Shown here one piece after another: positions 1-10,663 of a stretch of DNA of 64,000 nt. The stretch spans positions 1 to 64,000 of the forward strand of contig SUZQ01000001.1 of NCBI GenBank assembly GCA_015059875.1. Direction: 5' to 3'. Below the pieces are notes generated by a model that ran no database searches, was not told the DNA's origin, and saw nothing but the letters and a program-made list of their open reading frames with translations. This DNA comes from Rikenellaceae bacterium (GTDB lineage: Bacteria > Bacteroidota > Bacteroidia > Bacteroidales > Rikenellaceae). A program made the translations under genes and the position numbers. Each line of letters starts with the position of its first letter. The stretch's first letter is position 1.

Positions 1-719
1 AACGCCCGATATACTTCACGCAGGTCTATGTCTTGCAGAAGTTCGGCTTGTTGGACTACTTGCAGTTTGACGGCTACGCATACCGCTTTGTGCCGATTCT
101 CACTCCGTACAAAGATTCGTGGAGCATTGGTCGCATCGACGCTGACTACGCCTACGACAAGTTGATGAATACGATGCGTTACGGCAACCTCGCCGACAAG
201 CGTGTCTATGTGGACTACTTTACGCAGTACAACTTGCAGGTGTCGCGCGCACGCGAGGCATTTGCGCGTGTTGCTCGCGAATATATCAAGCGTGGTGATA
301 ACGAGAGCCTTCGGCGTGCCGAGGAGTTGCTCGACAGAGGTTTGGAGGTGCTGCCGATAGACCAATTACGCTTTACCGAGGCCAACACCTTCCCATTTAT
401 CGAGTGTTACTACGACCTCGGTTTGAACGAGAAGGGCGATGCGTTGCTGTTGGCGTATGGCGACAATTTGATCGACTATATCGAGTACTACTTGCAGTTC
501 GATGGTGTGCAGGGCGACTTGGTTGCAGATATTATGTACGACAAGATGGACGAGTTATCGCGTTTGTACTACCTCGCAGCCTACTACAACCGTGAAGATG
601 TGGTCTATGGCATAAACGAGTACTACCGAACCCTCGGCGCCGAGGATAAGGATTTGATTCTCACCCAGCGCGAGAAAGACTCGCTCGGCATTCAAGGCGC
701 ACCGAAAACTAAGCTGTAA
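1..719 (+). CDS. DUF2723 family membrane protein, C-terminal part (truncated by window start)
   Basis: Frame is open from base 3 (RPIYFTQVYVLQKFGLLDYLQFDGYAYRFVPI...), consistent with the C-terminal region of DUF2723 proteins of Bacteroidota; stop at 717-719. Confidence 0.7.
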   Translation, partial: RPIYFTQVYVLQKFGLLDYLQFDGYAYRFVPILTPYKDSWSIGRIDADYAYDKLMNTMRYGNLADKRVYVDYFTQYNLQVSRAREAFARVAREYIKRGDNESLRRAEELLDRGLEVLPIDQLRFTEANTFPFIECYYDLGLNEKGDALLLAYGDNLIDYIEYYLQFDGVQGDLVADIMYDKMDELSRLYYLAAYYNREDVVYGINEYYRTLGAEDKDLILTQREKDSLGIQGAPKTKL

Positions 720-857
720 GCTAAAGGCTATTAGCCGTTAGCCATTGGCCATTGGCTTTTTAGTGAAATTAGAGAAATTAGGGAGTTTAGCGATGCTATT
801 CTCCCTAATCTCATTAAATTCCCTAAACTCCCTACTGCCGGGTATCGTTTTCGATAC

Positions 858-1604
858 CTATGGCATGGAAGGGTTGCTCTCTTTGATAATTTGGTCGAAT
901 AGGTGTTCCAATTCTGCGGCTAATCGCCAATCATCACCGATATGCATCTCAATACCTTCACGATTGATTCCTTTCAAATTGATTAACAAGGTGTAGTCGT
1001 GAACGAGAGTATCATTATTTTGCACAAGGTTTACCGATGAATGTTTTTGTGCAGTAGCACCTCCTATAATAGCACCCGTCTTACCTCCCCAAAAATCGCC
1101 AGCCAAACTGCTAATAACAACATTTTTTGTATCTGCTGATGTTGTAATACTTCCGCTAATATTACCCTTGGTAATTTGACAATTATCCACTAATTTATAT
1201 GATGCAATATCAGCAAAAGGGAATGCAATATCGTTTATATATATGACTTTATGATTAACAAATAGTGCAAAATAGCCATAATCCGTCAGGTCGTTAGGGC
1301 GTATAACTCTATCAGGTGTTCCGTGCTTTTCGGTTAAAAGTTCTAACGCATTATCTATTTTCGACTGGGTAGATTCAATCTTTTGCTGTTCCCTCTTTTG
1401 TGCATACTCCTTGTAGGCTTCTTGTTGTTGGAGTTTCTCCTGTTTATCACTATTCTTCGCAACAATAATCACTATAGCTATCGCTGCAACAATTCCTATA
1501 AGCCCCAATATAACAACAATATTCTCTACAATTAGAGCAAGCATAACGACAAAAACAACGAAAGATGTTATGCTACCAGAAATACTTGTTCTCATACTAC
1601 TCAA
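858..1604 (-). CDS. Hypothetical membrane-anchored protein with N-terminal TM segments and coiled coil
   Basis: 248 aa ORF; two hydrophobic N-terminal stretches (SFVVFVVMLALIVENIVVILGLIGIVAAIAIVIIVA), then a Q/E/K-rich coiled coil; overlaps the upstream gene by 8 bp. Confidence 0.7.
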   Translation of the reverse strand: MSSMRTSISGSITSFVVFVVMLALIVENIVVILGLIGIVAAIAIVIIVAKNSDKQEKLQQQEAYKEYAQKREQQKIESTQSKIDNALELLTEKHGTPDRVIRPNDLTDYGYFALFVNHKVIYINDIAFPFADIASYKLVDNCQITKGNISGSITTSADTKNVVISSLAGDFWGGKTGAIIGGATAQKHSSVNLVQNNDTLVHDYTLLINLKGINREGIEMHIGDDWRLAAELEHLFDQIIKESNPSMP

Positions 1605-2682
1605 CTTTTTTGATAGTAATTCCTTCTATATTAGAATTTACATAGTGCATGAATTTCGAAAAGTTCGCAGGTGTCCACTGATTACTTACATAAATTCTTT
1701 TGTTGCCAAAAATTAGAGGGATAAATCGGCGAAGTTCTTTATCCTTAACCTCTAATTCATCACGAACTACGCCATGTGAGCCTTGAAGATTAGAAGGGAA
1801 AACATTTTTCAGCTCATCAATCGTCAATGCGCTTCTATTTCTCAAATATGTTTGTATTACTATTGCGGGTGTTTTGCATTTCCCATAATTACCTTCGCCA
1901 TTTACCGAATACCGAGAATAATCCTTCTCCGAGTAGTTTTTTTCAGTCTTTACATATATTTGACTTTGCGGCTGTTTAACACTAATACTTGTAGATGTCT
2001 TCGATGTATTATAAGTCTCGCTAATGATACTTTTTACTAAATAGGATAATTTATTAAATGTGTCTTGGTTAATATTTTCGTTATACACCTTTTGTATAAA
2101 ATATCTTACTAAATCGTCAGATGGAGATAACAATTCACTCTTGATTAAGGTTTCTAACTCTTTTTTGTATTTGCGCTCTTTTGCTGAATTTAATATGGCA
2201 TCAATGTCAAAATATGATTTACAAAAGAGTTTCAACTCCTCTATTTCACTATCGCTAATATTCGACATGTCAATCTCGTAGAATGGTTGTACATCCATTA
2301 TGTTAGCAAGTTGAAGATCAGCGTAAAACCTATACACGATACCATTTGTCAGGATACCAAGTTTTGTTTCAGGAGAAGCATTGTAATAACGATATAACTG
2401 ATTTACATGTGGTGTTAAATCTCTTACCCCACAATGTTTGCATTCTATTAGAATAACAGGCTTATTATCATTCAAGATAGCATAATCGACCCTCTCCCCA
2501 TTTTTTATTCCTATATCACATTTTATCTCTGATATAAACTCGGAGGGATTAAAAACATCATATCCTAATGCTATAAAAAATGGCAGAATTAGAGAACGCT
2601 TTGTTTCTTCTTCGGAGTGCAAGATATTCTTATATTCATTTATACGCTCTGATAATTGCCTAATAGACTCCTTAAATTCCAT
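1597..2682 (-). CDS. HsdR N-terminal-like (type I restriction R subunit N domain) predicted PD-(D/E)xK nuclease-fold protein
   Basis: Start reassigned to MEFKESIRQLSERINEYK; contains GERVDYAILNDNKPVILIECKHCG (D...IECK nuclease motif) followed by HsdR_N-like sequence; no helicase domain. Confidence 0.7.
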   Translation of the reverse strand: MEFKESIRQLSERINEYKNILHSEEETKRSLILPFFIALGYDVFNPSEFISEIKCDIGIKNGERVDYAILNDNKPVILIECKHCGVRDLTPHVNQLYRYYNASPETKLGILTNGIVYRFYADLQLANIMDVQPFYEIDMSNISDSEIEELKLFCKSYFDIDAILNSAKERKYKKELETLIKSELLSPSDDLVRYFIQKVYNENINQDTFNKLSYLVKSIISETYNTSKTSTSISVKQPQSQIYVKTEKNYSEKDYSRYSVNGEGNYGKCKTPAIVIQTYLRNRSALTIDELKNVFPSNLQGSHGVVRDELEVKDKELRRFIPLIFGNKRIYVSNQWTPANFSKFMHYVNSNIEGITIKKVE

Positions 2683-3014
2683 AGTTTCCTCATAAATGCC
2701 CACCAACCCCGAATAAGGCGTTATTCCAAAAAGAAAGTGTGAGGTTGATTTTCGTCTATTTGATAGAAGGTTCTGACAAAACCTTTGAGAAGATAAACGA
2801 TTGAAGCCCCACACTTGAATAGTATGGGTATACCAATTCTGGCATAGCGTCATAACTATACAAGGAATGAGTGCTATTCGCCGTTCCTTCTCATTGAAAA
2901 CTGTCAGATTCTCTACCAAGAACAATACGAAAGACACTTTCTATATGTCTGCAATCCGAGGACTGCTCCACAAATTTAGAAATTATTTTTGCAATCTGCA
3001 AAAATTAGATATTC

Positions 3015-3114
3015 CGTCATTGCGAGAGCCGTAGGCTCGTGGCAATCTCCATTATAGTAATTAAAGTAATAGAGGGAGAATCCCACGCTCATTACATTCG
3101 CTCGGAATGACAAG
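3015..3114. repeat. CGTCATTGCGAG-type palindromic intergenic element, copy 1
   Basis: cgtcattgcgagagccgtaggctcgtggcaatctcc ... gggagaatcccacg...ctcggaatgacaa; terminal inverted repeats. Confidence 0.75.
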
Positions 3115-3418
3115 TTTTTTATTAGCAAAAAGCCAATGGCTAATGGCTAAAAGCTAAAAGCCCTCAAATTTATTTTCGATAGTTGCAAAGTTGCGCTAAT
3201 AAATAGTGGTTATTAGCGGTAGTTAGGGGTTGTTAGCGGAAATTAGAGTGGCGCACCCCTAATAACCTCTAACCGCCTCTAACAACCTCTTGTATAATTG
3301 CGCCACAAATCCGCCACAAATCCCTAACAAAAGTTTTAACTTTTAACTTTTAATTTTTAACTTTGCACCAAACAAAAAAGCTAATGGCCAATGGCTAATA
3401 GCTAATAGCAAAAAAAAT

Positions 3419-4888
3419 ATGGCAAAACTTACACTCTACAACACGCTGACTCGCCGCAAGGAGGAGTTCAAGCCGATAAACGAAGGTCGTGTCGGAATGT
3501 ATGTCTGCGGACCAACCGTATATGGCGATCCGCACCTCGGACACACACGCCCCGCAATCACCTTCGACCTCTTGTTCCGCTACTTGAAGGCAGAGGGCTA
3601 CAAGGTGCGCTATGTGCGCAATATCACCGATGTTGGTCACCTCGAACACGATGCCGATGAGGGCGAGGACAAAATCGCAAAGAAGGCTCGTTTGGAGCAG
3701 TTGGAGCCTATGGAGGTTGCCCACTACTACACCGAGCGTTACAAGACCTTTATGGCGAAGTTGGGTGTGCAAACCCCATCTATCGAGCCTCACGCATCGG
3801 GACACATCATCGAGCAGATCGACTTCGTGCAGCGCATCATTGATGCCGGCTACGCCTACGAGTCGAATGGCTCAATCTACTTCGATGTCGAGAAGTACAA
3901 CAAGGACTTCCGCTACGGCGTTTTGTCGGGCAGAAACCTCGACGATATCGTAACCGACACCCGTCAGCTCGATGGTCAGCAGGATAAGAACCACTCCTAC
4001 GACTTTGCGTTGTGGAAGAAGGCTGCACCGGAGCATATTATGCGTTGGCCTTCGCCGTGGAGCGATGGTTTTCCAGGTTGGCACATGGAGTGTTCGGCAA
4101 TGAGTACCAAGTATCTCGGTGAGAAGTTCGATATTCACGGAGGCGGTATGGACTTGATGTTCCCGCACCACGAGTGCGAGATTGCGCAATCTACCGCAGC
4201 TCTCGGTCACGACTCGGCTCGCTACTGGGTACACAACAATATGATTACCATCAACGGCAAGAAAATGGGTAAGTCGTACAACAACTTCATCACCCTCGAG
4301 CAGATGTTCAATGGCGACCACCCTGCCTTGGAGCAGGCTTACTCGCCAATGACCGTGCGTTTCTTTATCTTGCAGGCGCACTATCGCTCTACGCTCGACT
4401 TCTCGAATGAGGCGTTGCAGGCAGCAGAGAAGGGTTTGGACCGCTTGATGAAGGGTATCGAGGCGTTGCACAAAGCCCCTGCTTCGGCTTCGTCATCGTT
4501 CGATGTTGATGAGATTGAGAGTCGCTGTGCCGAGGCTATGGCTGACGACTTGAACTCGCCAATCGTGATTTCGACTATGTTCGACTATGTTCGCCTCTTC
4601 AACCAGCTCTCGGAGGGTAAGCAGACCTTGACCGCCGAGGATAAGGCAAAGGCTGAGGCAACCGTGCAGCGTTGGGTGTTCGATATTCTCGGTTTGGAGA
4701 ACGAGAAGGCAGAGGCTGCGGGTGGCAAGGATATGGTATCGCCACTTGTAACGATGCTGCTCGATATGCGTATGCAGGCAAAGGCGGATAAGAATTGGGC
4801 TTTGTCCGACGAGATTCGCGATAAACTCACCGCTATCGGCATCCGCGTTAAGGATCGCAAGGATGGTTACGACTGGGAGATAGAGTAA
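3419..4888 (+). CDS. cysS: Cysteine--tRNA ligase
   Basis: [58 protein letters not shown] (KMSKS-type) motif. Confidence 0.97.
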   Translation: MAKLTLYNTLTRRKEEFKPINEGRVGMYVCGPTVYGDPHLGHTRPAITFDLLFRYLKAEGYKVRYVRNITDVGHLEHDADEGEDKIAKKARLEQLEPMEVAHYYTERYKTFMAKLGVQTPSIEPHASGHIIEQIDFVQRIIDAGYAYESNGSIYFDVEKYNKDFRYGVLSGRNLDDIVTDTRQLDGQQDKNHSYDFALWKKAAPEHIMRWPSPWSDGFPGWHMECSAMSTKYLGEKFDIHGGGMDLMFPHHECEIAQSTAALGHDSARYWVHNNMITINGKKMGKSYNNFITLEQMFNGDHPALEQAYSPMTVRFFILQAHYRSTLDFSNEALQAAEKGLDRLMKGIEALHKAPASASSSFDVDEIESRCAEAMADDLNSPIVISTMFDYVRLFNQLSEGKQTLTAEDKAKAEATVQRWVFDILGLENEKAEAAGGKDMVSPLVTMLLDMRMQAKADKNWALSDEIRDKLTAIGIRVKDRKDGYDWEIE

Positions 4889-4912
4889 ACTTTTCTCTCC
4901 CGATACAGGGTT

Positions 4913-4985
4913 GCGGTAGTAGCTCAGTTGGTAGAGCATTGGCTTCCCAAGCCAAGGGTCACGGGTTCGAGTCCCGCCTACCGCT
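4913..4985 (+). tRNA. tRNA-Gly (anticodon CCC)
   Basis: Cloverleaf: acceptor gcggtag/ctaccgc, D-arm agctcagttggtagagc, anticodon stem ttggc-ttCCCaa-gccaa, T-arm acgggttcgagtcccg. Confidence 0.93.
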
Positions 4986-4988
4986 CAA

Positions 4989-5023
4989 GAGGCGCGTCTA
5001 AGTAGACGCGCCTCCTCTTTTTC
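4989..5023 (+). terminator. Rho-independent terminator after tRNA-Gly
   Basis: gaggcgcgtcta-ag-tagacgcgcctc perfect 12-bp stem followed by a T-rich tract. Confidence 0.9.
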
Positions 5024-5063
5024 GCTGTATGCAGAACTCTGGCAACTTCGTTGCCCACCTTCA

Positions 5064-6947
5064 TTAGAGCAACCTCTCCAACGACTGCAAGTTCTTCTCG
5101 TTAAGCAACTGCTTACCCTCGGCAGTATAAGCGTAGTCGATGCGCTCTGCAAAATGGCTCTCTACCTTGTTGCGAACAACCTTCATCGTGCTATTTACAA
5201 GTCCGTTCTGCTCGGTGAACGGCTCGTCGACAATCGCCAAAGCAGCAGGCAGCCAACGGTCAGGGAACTCCTCGCCAAACTCGCCACCTGTGCGGTACTT
5301 GCGAATCTCGGCATCAATCAGCTCCGCTGCCTTTGCAGCATCGTTACCAACCTCTCTGCGCAATGCCTCCTTATTTGGCACTACGATAGCAATGGTATAA
5401 GGGTTTTGGTTGTTGTGCAGAATAATCTGGTCGATATATGGCGACTTATCCACCATAGCCTCCTCCATACCCTCTGGGCTATACTTCTCGCCATCGCTCG
5501 AAATCAACAAGCTCTTGAAGCGACCAAGAACATAGAGGAAACCATCCTTGCCCATATATCCCATATCGCCCGTATGCAACCAGCCATCCACAACGGTTTC
5601 AGCTGTTGCGGTAGGGTTTTTCCAATAACCCGCCATAACATTCTCGCCCTTGATAACGATTTCGCCCTTCTCGCCCAATGGCATCTCGTTGCCCTCGTTG
5701 TCGAGAATACGCAATTCGAGTGGCTGAATAACCTTGCCCGACGAGCCGAAGCGATGACGACCTTTGCCGAGCGAGTTTGCCGAGATAATAGGTGTCGCCT
5801 CCGACAAGCCGTAGCCCTGCAACATCGGCATACCCACAGCGTAGAAGAATCGCTGCAACTCCGAGTCGAGCAACGCTCCACCTCCTACGAAGAATTTGAT
5901 ATTGCCACCAAAGCCTTGGCGCACCTTCTCGAAGAGAATCTTGTCGAACAGAGCCACAAGTGGTTTCAACACAAAACGCCAACCCTTGCCCTTGGTGTAG
6001 CCATCCTGATTGTATTCGTATGCAACCTTCAAGGCAAACTTAAAGAGTTTCTCGACAGTCGGGCCCTGCTTGTGAATCGAAGCCTCTATATTCTTGCGGA
6101 AGTTCTTTGCCAAAGCGGGAACAGACAACAACACATGCGGCTTGACCTCGCGGATATTTACAGGAACATTCTTCAATGTCTCAAGCGGAGTGCGACCAAC
6201 CTGCGTTGTAGCTACCGAAGCACCGCAAGCCACCATAATATAGAAGCCTGCAACATGGGCAAAGCAGTGGTCTAACGGAAGGATTATAAACATCGTATAG
6301 TCCGAAGGAATCGAGATACGAGTCAGTGCCTGCTCGACATTTGCAGTATAGTTACGATGAGTCAAAATCACGCCCTTAGGATCGGCAGTAGTACCCGAAG
6401 TGTAGGTTATTGTGGCGTAGTCGTCGTTCTGAACGGCGCGACCAACAGCCAGAAACTCCTCACGATGCTCTGCGAGGTACTTCTCGCCCATTGCATTCAA
6501 CTCCTCAAGACTTATCTCGCCCTCCTGCAACTCCACATCGCCCCACACGATGATGTGCTTCAAGAGAGGCAACTGCTCGCGGATTTTACGAATCTTCGGA
6601 AGCTGATTGCGCGAAACAAAGATAGAGCAAACCTCAGCGTGACGCAAGCGGAACAAGAGGTCGTTCGCCTCCTCCAACTTTATCGACAACGGCACACTGA
6701 TAGCACCCGCATACAAGAGTCCCAACTCCGAGGTAATCCACGCATTGCAACCCTCCGCCAAGATTGAAACCGCCTGCTTCGGCTCAATGCCGAGAGCAGC
6801 AAGTCCTGCACCCGTTTTCAGGGCTATCTCGCGAGTCTCGGCGTAGGTTGTCGGCTCGAACTCGCCAGAGGTTTTCTCAAGCAAGAAAGTCCTTTCGCCA
6901 AACTTCTCAACCGATGACTCAAAGAGGTCTATAATTGTTTTTTTCAT
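5064..6947 (-). CDS. Long-chain fatty-acid--CoA ligase (AMP-binding)
   Basis: TITYTSGTTADPKGVILTHRNY AMP-binding signature; GYGLSEATPII; GWLHTGDMGYMG. Confidence 0.93.
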   Translation of the reverse strand: MKKTIIDLFESSVEKFGERTFLLEKTSGEFEPTTYAETREIALKTGAGLAALGIEPKQAVSILAEGCNAWITSELGLLYAGAISVPLSIKLEEANDLLFRLRHAEVCSIFVSRNQLPKIRKIREQLPLLKHIIVWGDVELQEGEISLEELNAMGEKYLAEHREEFLAVGRAVQNDDYATITYTSGTTADPKGVILTHRNYTANVEQALTRISIPSDYTMFIILPLDHCFAHVAGFYIMVACGASVATTQVGRTPLETLKNVPVNIREVKPHVLLSVPALAKNFRKNIEASIHKQGPTVEKLFKFALKVAYEYNQDGYTKGKGWRFVLKPLVALFDKILFEKVRQGFGGNIKFFVGGGALLDSELQRFFYAVGMPMLQGYGLSEATPIISANSLGKGRHRFGSSGKVIQPLELRILDNEGNEMPLGEKGEIVIKGENVMAGYWKNPTATAETVVDGWLHTGDMGYMGKDGFLYVLGRFKSLLISSDGEKYSPEGMEEAMVDKSPYIDQIILHNNQNPYTIAIVVPNKEALRREVGNDAAKAAELIDAEIRKYRTGGEFGEEFPDRWLPAALAIVDEPFTEQNGLVNSTMKVVRNKVESHFAERIDYAYTAEGKQLLNEKNLQSLERLL

Positions 6948-6960
6948 ATTTTTCAGCTCT

Positions 6961-7048
6961 TAGCCATTGACCTTTGGTCTTCACCGCTGCGTTTCGGCAT
7001 AGTTTGCAAGCAACCTCTGCTCTCCACTTAATCGCGGCGGTGGCCATT
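6961..7048 (-). repeat. 88-bp composite intergenic element, copy 1 (flanked by TTAGCCA-type heptamers)
   Basis: Aligns gap-free with the reverse complement of 48085-48172; about 72/88 identities by hand count. Confidence 0.85.
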
Positions 7049-7082
7049 AGCCATTAGCTAAATTAAAATTACACCTATCAAT

Positions 7083-8873
7083 TTAATCCATCTTCAATAC
7101 GGCCAAGAACGCAGTCTGCGGCACTTGCACCTGACCAATCTGTCGCATACGCTTCTTACCGGCCTTCTGCTTCTCCAAGAGTTTACGCTTACGCGAAATA
7201 TCGCCACCGTAACACTTCGCAGTTACATCCTTACGCACCGCCTTTACCGTCTCACGGGCGATAATCTTCGCTCCGATAGCCGCCTGAATAGCGATATCGA
7301 ACTGCTGGCGCGGAATTAACTCCTTCAACTTCTCGCACATCTTGCGGCCAAAGTCGTAGGCGTGGTCGGCATATATCAACGACGAGAGCGCATCCACAGG
7401 ATCGCCATTCAATAAAATATCCAACTTTGCCAACTTGCTGACCTCGTAGCCCGTGCGGTGGTAGTCGAACGAGGCGTAACCCTTCGAGATACTCTTCAAC
7501 TTATCGTAGAAGTCGAATACAATCTCCGACAACGGCATCTCGAAATTGACCTCCACGCGGTCTTGCGTGATATATGTCTGATTTTTGAGGATTCCGCGCT
7601 TGTCGATGCAGAGTTTCATCACAGGGCCGAGGAAGTCCGCCTTGGTGATAATCTGCGCAAGAATATATGGCTCTTCAATCTTCTCAATCTTGGTAACCTC
7701 TGGCAAACCCGATGGGTTATGCACCTCGACAACATCGCCCATCGTGGTCGTAATCTTGTAGGACACATTCGGTACGGTGGTGATAACATCCATATCGAAC
7801 TCGCGATAGAGTCGCTCCTGAATAATCTCCATGTGCAACAATCCGAGGAATCCGCAACGGAATCCGAAGCCGAGAGCCAACGAACTCTCTGGCTCGAATG
7901 TCAGCGAGGCGTCATTCAGCTGCAACTTTTCGAGCGAAGCTCGCAAATCCTCGTATTGGTCTGCCTCAACGGGATAGACTCCCGCAAAGACCATCGGCTT
8001 AACATCCTCAAAGCCTGCGATAGCCTCCGTACAAGGTTTTGCCACCGAAGTGATCGTATCGCCCACCTTCACATCCTTCGACTCCTTAATACCCGAACAG
8101 ATATAACCCACATTGCCAGCCTTCAGCTCGGCACAAGGCTGCATCTTCAACTTCAAAACGCCAATCTCGTCAGCATCGTACTCCTCGCCCGTATTGAAGA
8201 ACTTTACATGCTCGCCCTTCTTGATCGAGCCGTTGAATATGCGGAAGTAGGCAATAATGCCTCGGAAAGGATTGAACACCGAGTCGAAAATCAGAGCCTG
8301 CAACGGCTCATTCTCGTCGCCCTTTGGTGCAGGAACGCGACTTACAATCGCCTCCAACACCTCGTCTACACCCTCGCCTGTCTTACCCGAAGCGCAGAGA
8401 ATATCATCGTGGTCACAGCCAAGCAGATCAACAATCTGATCCTTCACCTCGTCAATCATAGCCGAAGGCATATCAATCTTGTTCAGTACGGGGATAATTT
8501 CCAAGTCGTTGCCGAATGCGAGGTAGAGGTTCGAGATGGTCTGCGCCTGAATACCCTGCGTAGCATCTACCACCAACAGCGCACCCTCGCACGAAGCGAT
8601 AGCGCGCGACACCTCATACGAGAAATCGACATGTCCTGGGGTGTCAATCAGATTGAGTGTATATTGCTCGCCATCACGCGCCACATAGTTCATCTGTATG
8701 GCGTGCGACTTAATCGTAATTCCCTTCTCGCGCTCAAGATCCATATCGTCCAAGACCTGCGACTGCATCTCGCGCTGATTCAGTGTATTTGTAGCCTCCA
8801 ACAAACGATCCGCCAAAGTAGACTTGCCGTGATCGATATGGGCTATAATGCAAAAGTTTCTTATTTTCTTCAT
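7083..8873 (-). CDS. lepA: Elongation factor 4
   Basis: [30 protein letters not shown]; full-length LepA architecture. Confidence 0.97.
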   Translation of the reverse strand: MKKIRNFCIIAHIDHGKSTLADRLLEATNTLNQREMQSQVLDDMDLEREKGITIKSHAIQMNYVARDGEQYTLNLIDTPGHVDFSYEVSRAIASCEGALLVVDATQGIQAQTISNLYLAFGNDLEIIPVLNKIDMPSAMIDEVKDQIVDLLGCDHDDILCASGKTGEGVDEVLEAIVSRVPAPKGDENEPLQALIFDSVFNPFRGIIAYFRIFNGSIKKGEHVKFFNTGEEYDADEIGVLKLKMQPCAELKAGNVGYICSGIKESKDVKVGDTITSVAKPCTEAIAGFEDVKPMVFAGVYPVEADQYEDLRASLEKLQLNDASLTFEPESSLALGFGFRCGFLGLLHMEIIQERLYREFDMDVITTVPNVSYKITTTMGDVVEVHNPSGLPEVTKIEKIEEPYILAQIITKADFLGPVMKLCIDKRGILKNQTYITQDRVEVNFEMPLSEIVFDFYDKLKSISKGYASFDYHRTGYEVSKLAKLDILLNGDPVDALSSLIYADHAYDFGRKMCEKLKELIPRQQFDIAIQAAIGAKIIARETVKAVRKDVTAKCYGGDISRKRKLLEKQKAGKKRMRQIGQVQVPQTAFLAVLKMD

Positions 8874-8933
8874 AATCGGGACAAAGATAGGAAAAAAGTC
8901 GCAGACTTTTAATTAAAAATTAAAAATTAAGAA

Positions 8934-10172
8934 TTAAAGGGTGCTATTGCGACCAAAAATAGCACTAACAATCTTCTCGGTAGTGCCACGATGCTGTCCG
9001 ACATAGAGCTTAGCAATAGCGGAGAGGCGAGCAAGATAGTCGGCATCGCTCTTCAACTCGTCGAACCACGACTGTAGCTCCTGCTCATCTTTGACCGAGC
9101 GACCTACGCCCAGAGCAATCAGATCGCGAGCCTCCTTAAACTTGTGATATTTTGGCCCAAACGCTACGGGCAAACCATAGACCGCAGCCTCCAAAGTGTT
9201 GTGAATACCTGCTCCGAAACCACCGCCTACATACGCCCACTCTGCCGAGCCGTAGACACGCGAAAGCAAGCCCATAGTATCAAGCACAAGCACCTGTTTA
9301 TCAACAAAATCACTCTGTGGCAATTGGCTATATCGTACAGCTCCACCCTTCGCCTCGCACAAGATTCGCTCAATGCGCGACTCCTCCATTTCGTGCGGAG
9401 CAACAACAAACTTTATATCGGGATTTGCGTTGATAAGCGGCAAGAGAATCTCCTCGTCAGCACCCCAAGTCGAGCCAGCTACAAAGAGCCGTTTTTCGCC
9501 CTTGAACTGCTCCACGACCTCTACCCTCTCTGCCGCCTCGGCGATGGTTGCTACCCGATCGAAACGGGTGTCGCCCGCCACAACGACATTTGTAACGGCA
9601 ATCTCGGCAAGCAGCTCTCGCGACGCTTCGTCTTGAACAAAGAGCATCTCGAACGAGCGTAACGCCTTGCGCCAAATCGCCCCAAACGGGTTGAAGAATA
9701 TCGACTTACGACGAAAGATTGCCGACACGATAAAGGTGCGGATATTGCGTCTGCGCAACTCGGCAAGCATATTGAGCCAGAACTCGTACTTTACAAATAT
9801 TGCTATTTCGGGTTTTGCTACATCGAGAAATGCCCTTACATCGCGTTTGGTGTCGGCTGGGATGTAGAAAACATAGTCGGCATTCGGGTAGTTCTTGCGC
9901 ACCTCATAGCCCGAAGGCGAAAAGAAGGTCAATAAGATTTTGTAGTCGGGATAGTCGGCTTTGATTCTATCGACGATAGGTCTGCCCTGCTCAAAATCGC
10001 CGAGCGAAGCGACATGCACCCACGCAATCTTCTCGCCCTCGCCTATCGCCTCTCTCATACGGTCAAACATCCCCTTGCGCCCATCACACCAGAGTCGCGC
10101 CTTGGGATAGAGAGGCGCAACAAGGCGGATAAGTGCCGCATATATGACCATACAAAGATTATAAAACCACAT
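8934..10172 (-). CDS. waaA: 3-deoxy-D-manno-octulosonic acid transferase
   Basis: GT30-like N-terminus (HVASLGDFEQGRPIVDRIK) and C-terminus (EWAYVGGGFGAGIHNTLEAAVYGLPVAFGPKY). Confidence 0.9.
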   Translation of the reverse strand: MWFYNLCMVIYAALIRLVAPLYPKARLWCDGRKGMFDRMREAIGEGEKIAWVHVASLGDFEQGRPIVDRIKADYPDYKILLTFFSPSGYEVRKNYPNADYVFYIPADTKRDVRAFLDVAKPEIAIFVKYEFWLNMLAELRRRNIRTFIVSAIFRRKSIFFNPFGAIWRKALRSFEMLFVQDEASRELLAEIAVTNVVVAGDTRFDRVATIAEAAERVEVVEQFKGEKRLFVAGSTWGADEEILLPLINANPDIKFVVAPHEMEESRIERILCEAKGGAVRYSQLPQSDFVDKQVLVLDTMGLLSRVYGSAEWAYVGGGFGAGIHNTLEAAVYGLPVAFGPKYHKFKEARDLIALGVGRSVKDEQELQSWFDELKSDADYLARLSAIAKLYVGQHRGTTEKIVSAIFGRNSTL

Positions 10173-10228
10173 CTATTCGTTATCTACACGGAGTGCAAAA
10201 GTATCTCTTTTTTCCCAAAACACAAATT

Positions 10229-10603
10229 TTACCACCCATATTGCAGGGCATCCTCAATAAATCGCAACGAAACGACCACCTCGCCCGCAACTTCGATAGC
10301 TATAAGCGAGAATCGTGGCTCGTAGGGGAGTCTGTGTTGTGCCATATATGCCGAGGCCGCACGACGCATCGCGCGCAGCTTCTGGCTATTGATGGCATCT
10401 TCGGGCGAGGTCATTGAGTTTGCCTTGCGGGTTTTGACCTCGACAAAGTGCAACTCATCGTAGCGCAAGGCGATAATATCAATCTCACTCTTGCCCTCGC
10501 GCCAATTCTGCTCCACAATCATAAAGCCATTTTGGCGCAGATACTCCACCGCCGCCTGCTCACCCAACGCTCCGCGTTGCTGCTTTTCGGTCATAATATT
10601 CAT
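10229..10603 (-). CDS. YraN family (UPF0102) nuclease-like protein
   Basis: GALGEQAAVEYLRQNGFMIVEQNWREGKSEIDIIALRYDELHFVEVKTRK. Confidence 0.93.
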   Translation of the reverse strand: MNIMTEKQQRGALGEQAAVEYLRQNGFMIVEQNWREGKSEIDIIALRYDELHFVEVKTRKANSMTSPEDAINSQKLRAMRRAASAYMAQHRLPYEPRFSLIAIEVAGEVVVSLRFIEDALQYGW

Positions 10604-10663
10604 TAGCTATTAGCCGTTGGCCATTAGCCATTAGCTTTTTTATATAAATTTACCTCTATCTAC

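Noticed and set aside
745-996. 83-aa ORF MAIGFLVKLEKLGSLAM
   Set aside because: Start is encoded by the heptamer array and the rest is antisense to the 858-1604 gene.
2683-2937. N-terminal extension MSFVLFLVENLTVFNEKERR... of the HsdR-like ORF
   Set aside because: Family-like sequence begins at MEFKESIRQL (2682); the extension looks like non-coding or decayed DNA read in frame.
5154-6275. 373-aa ORF antisense to the acyl-CoA ligase
   Set aside because: Shadow ORF opposite a strongly supported enzyme gene.
7458-8912. 484-aa ORF antisense to lepA
   Set aside because: Shadow ORF; no recognisable domain, opposite highly conserved lepA.
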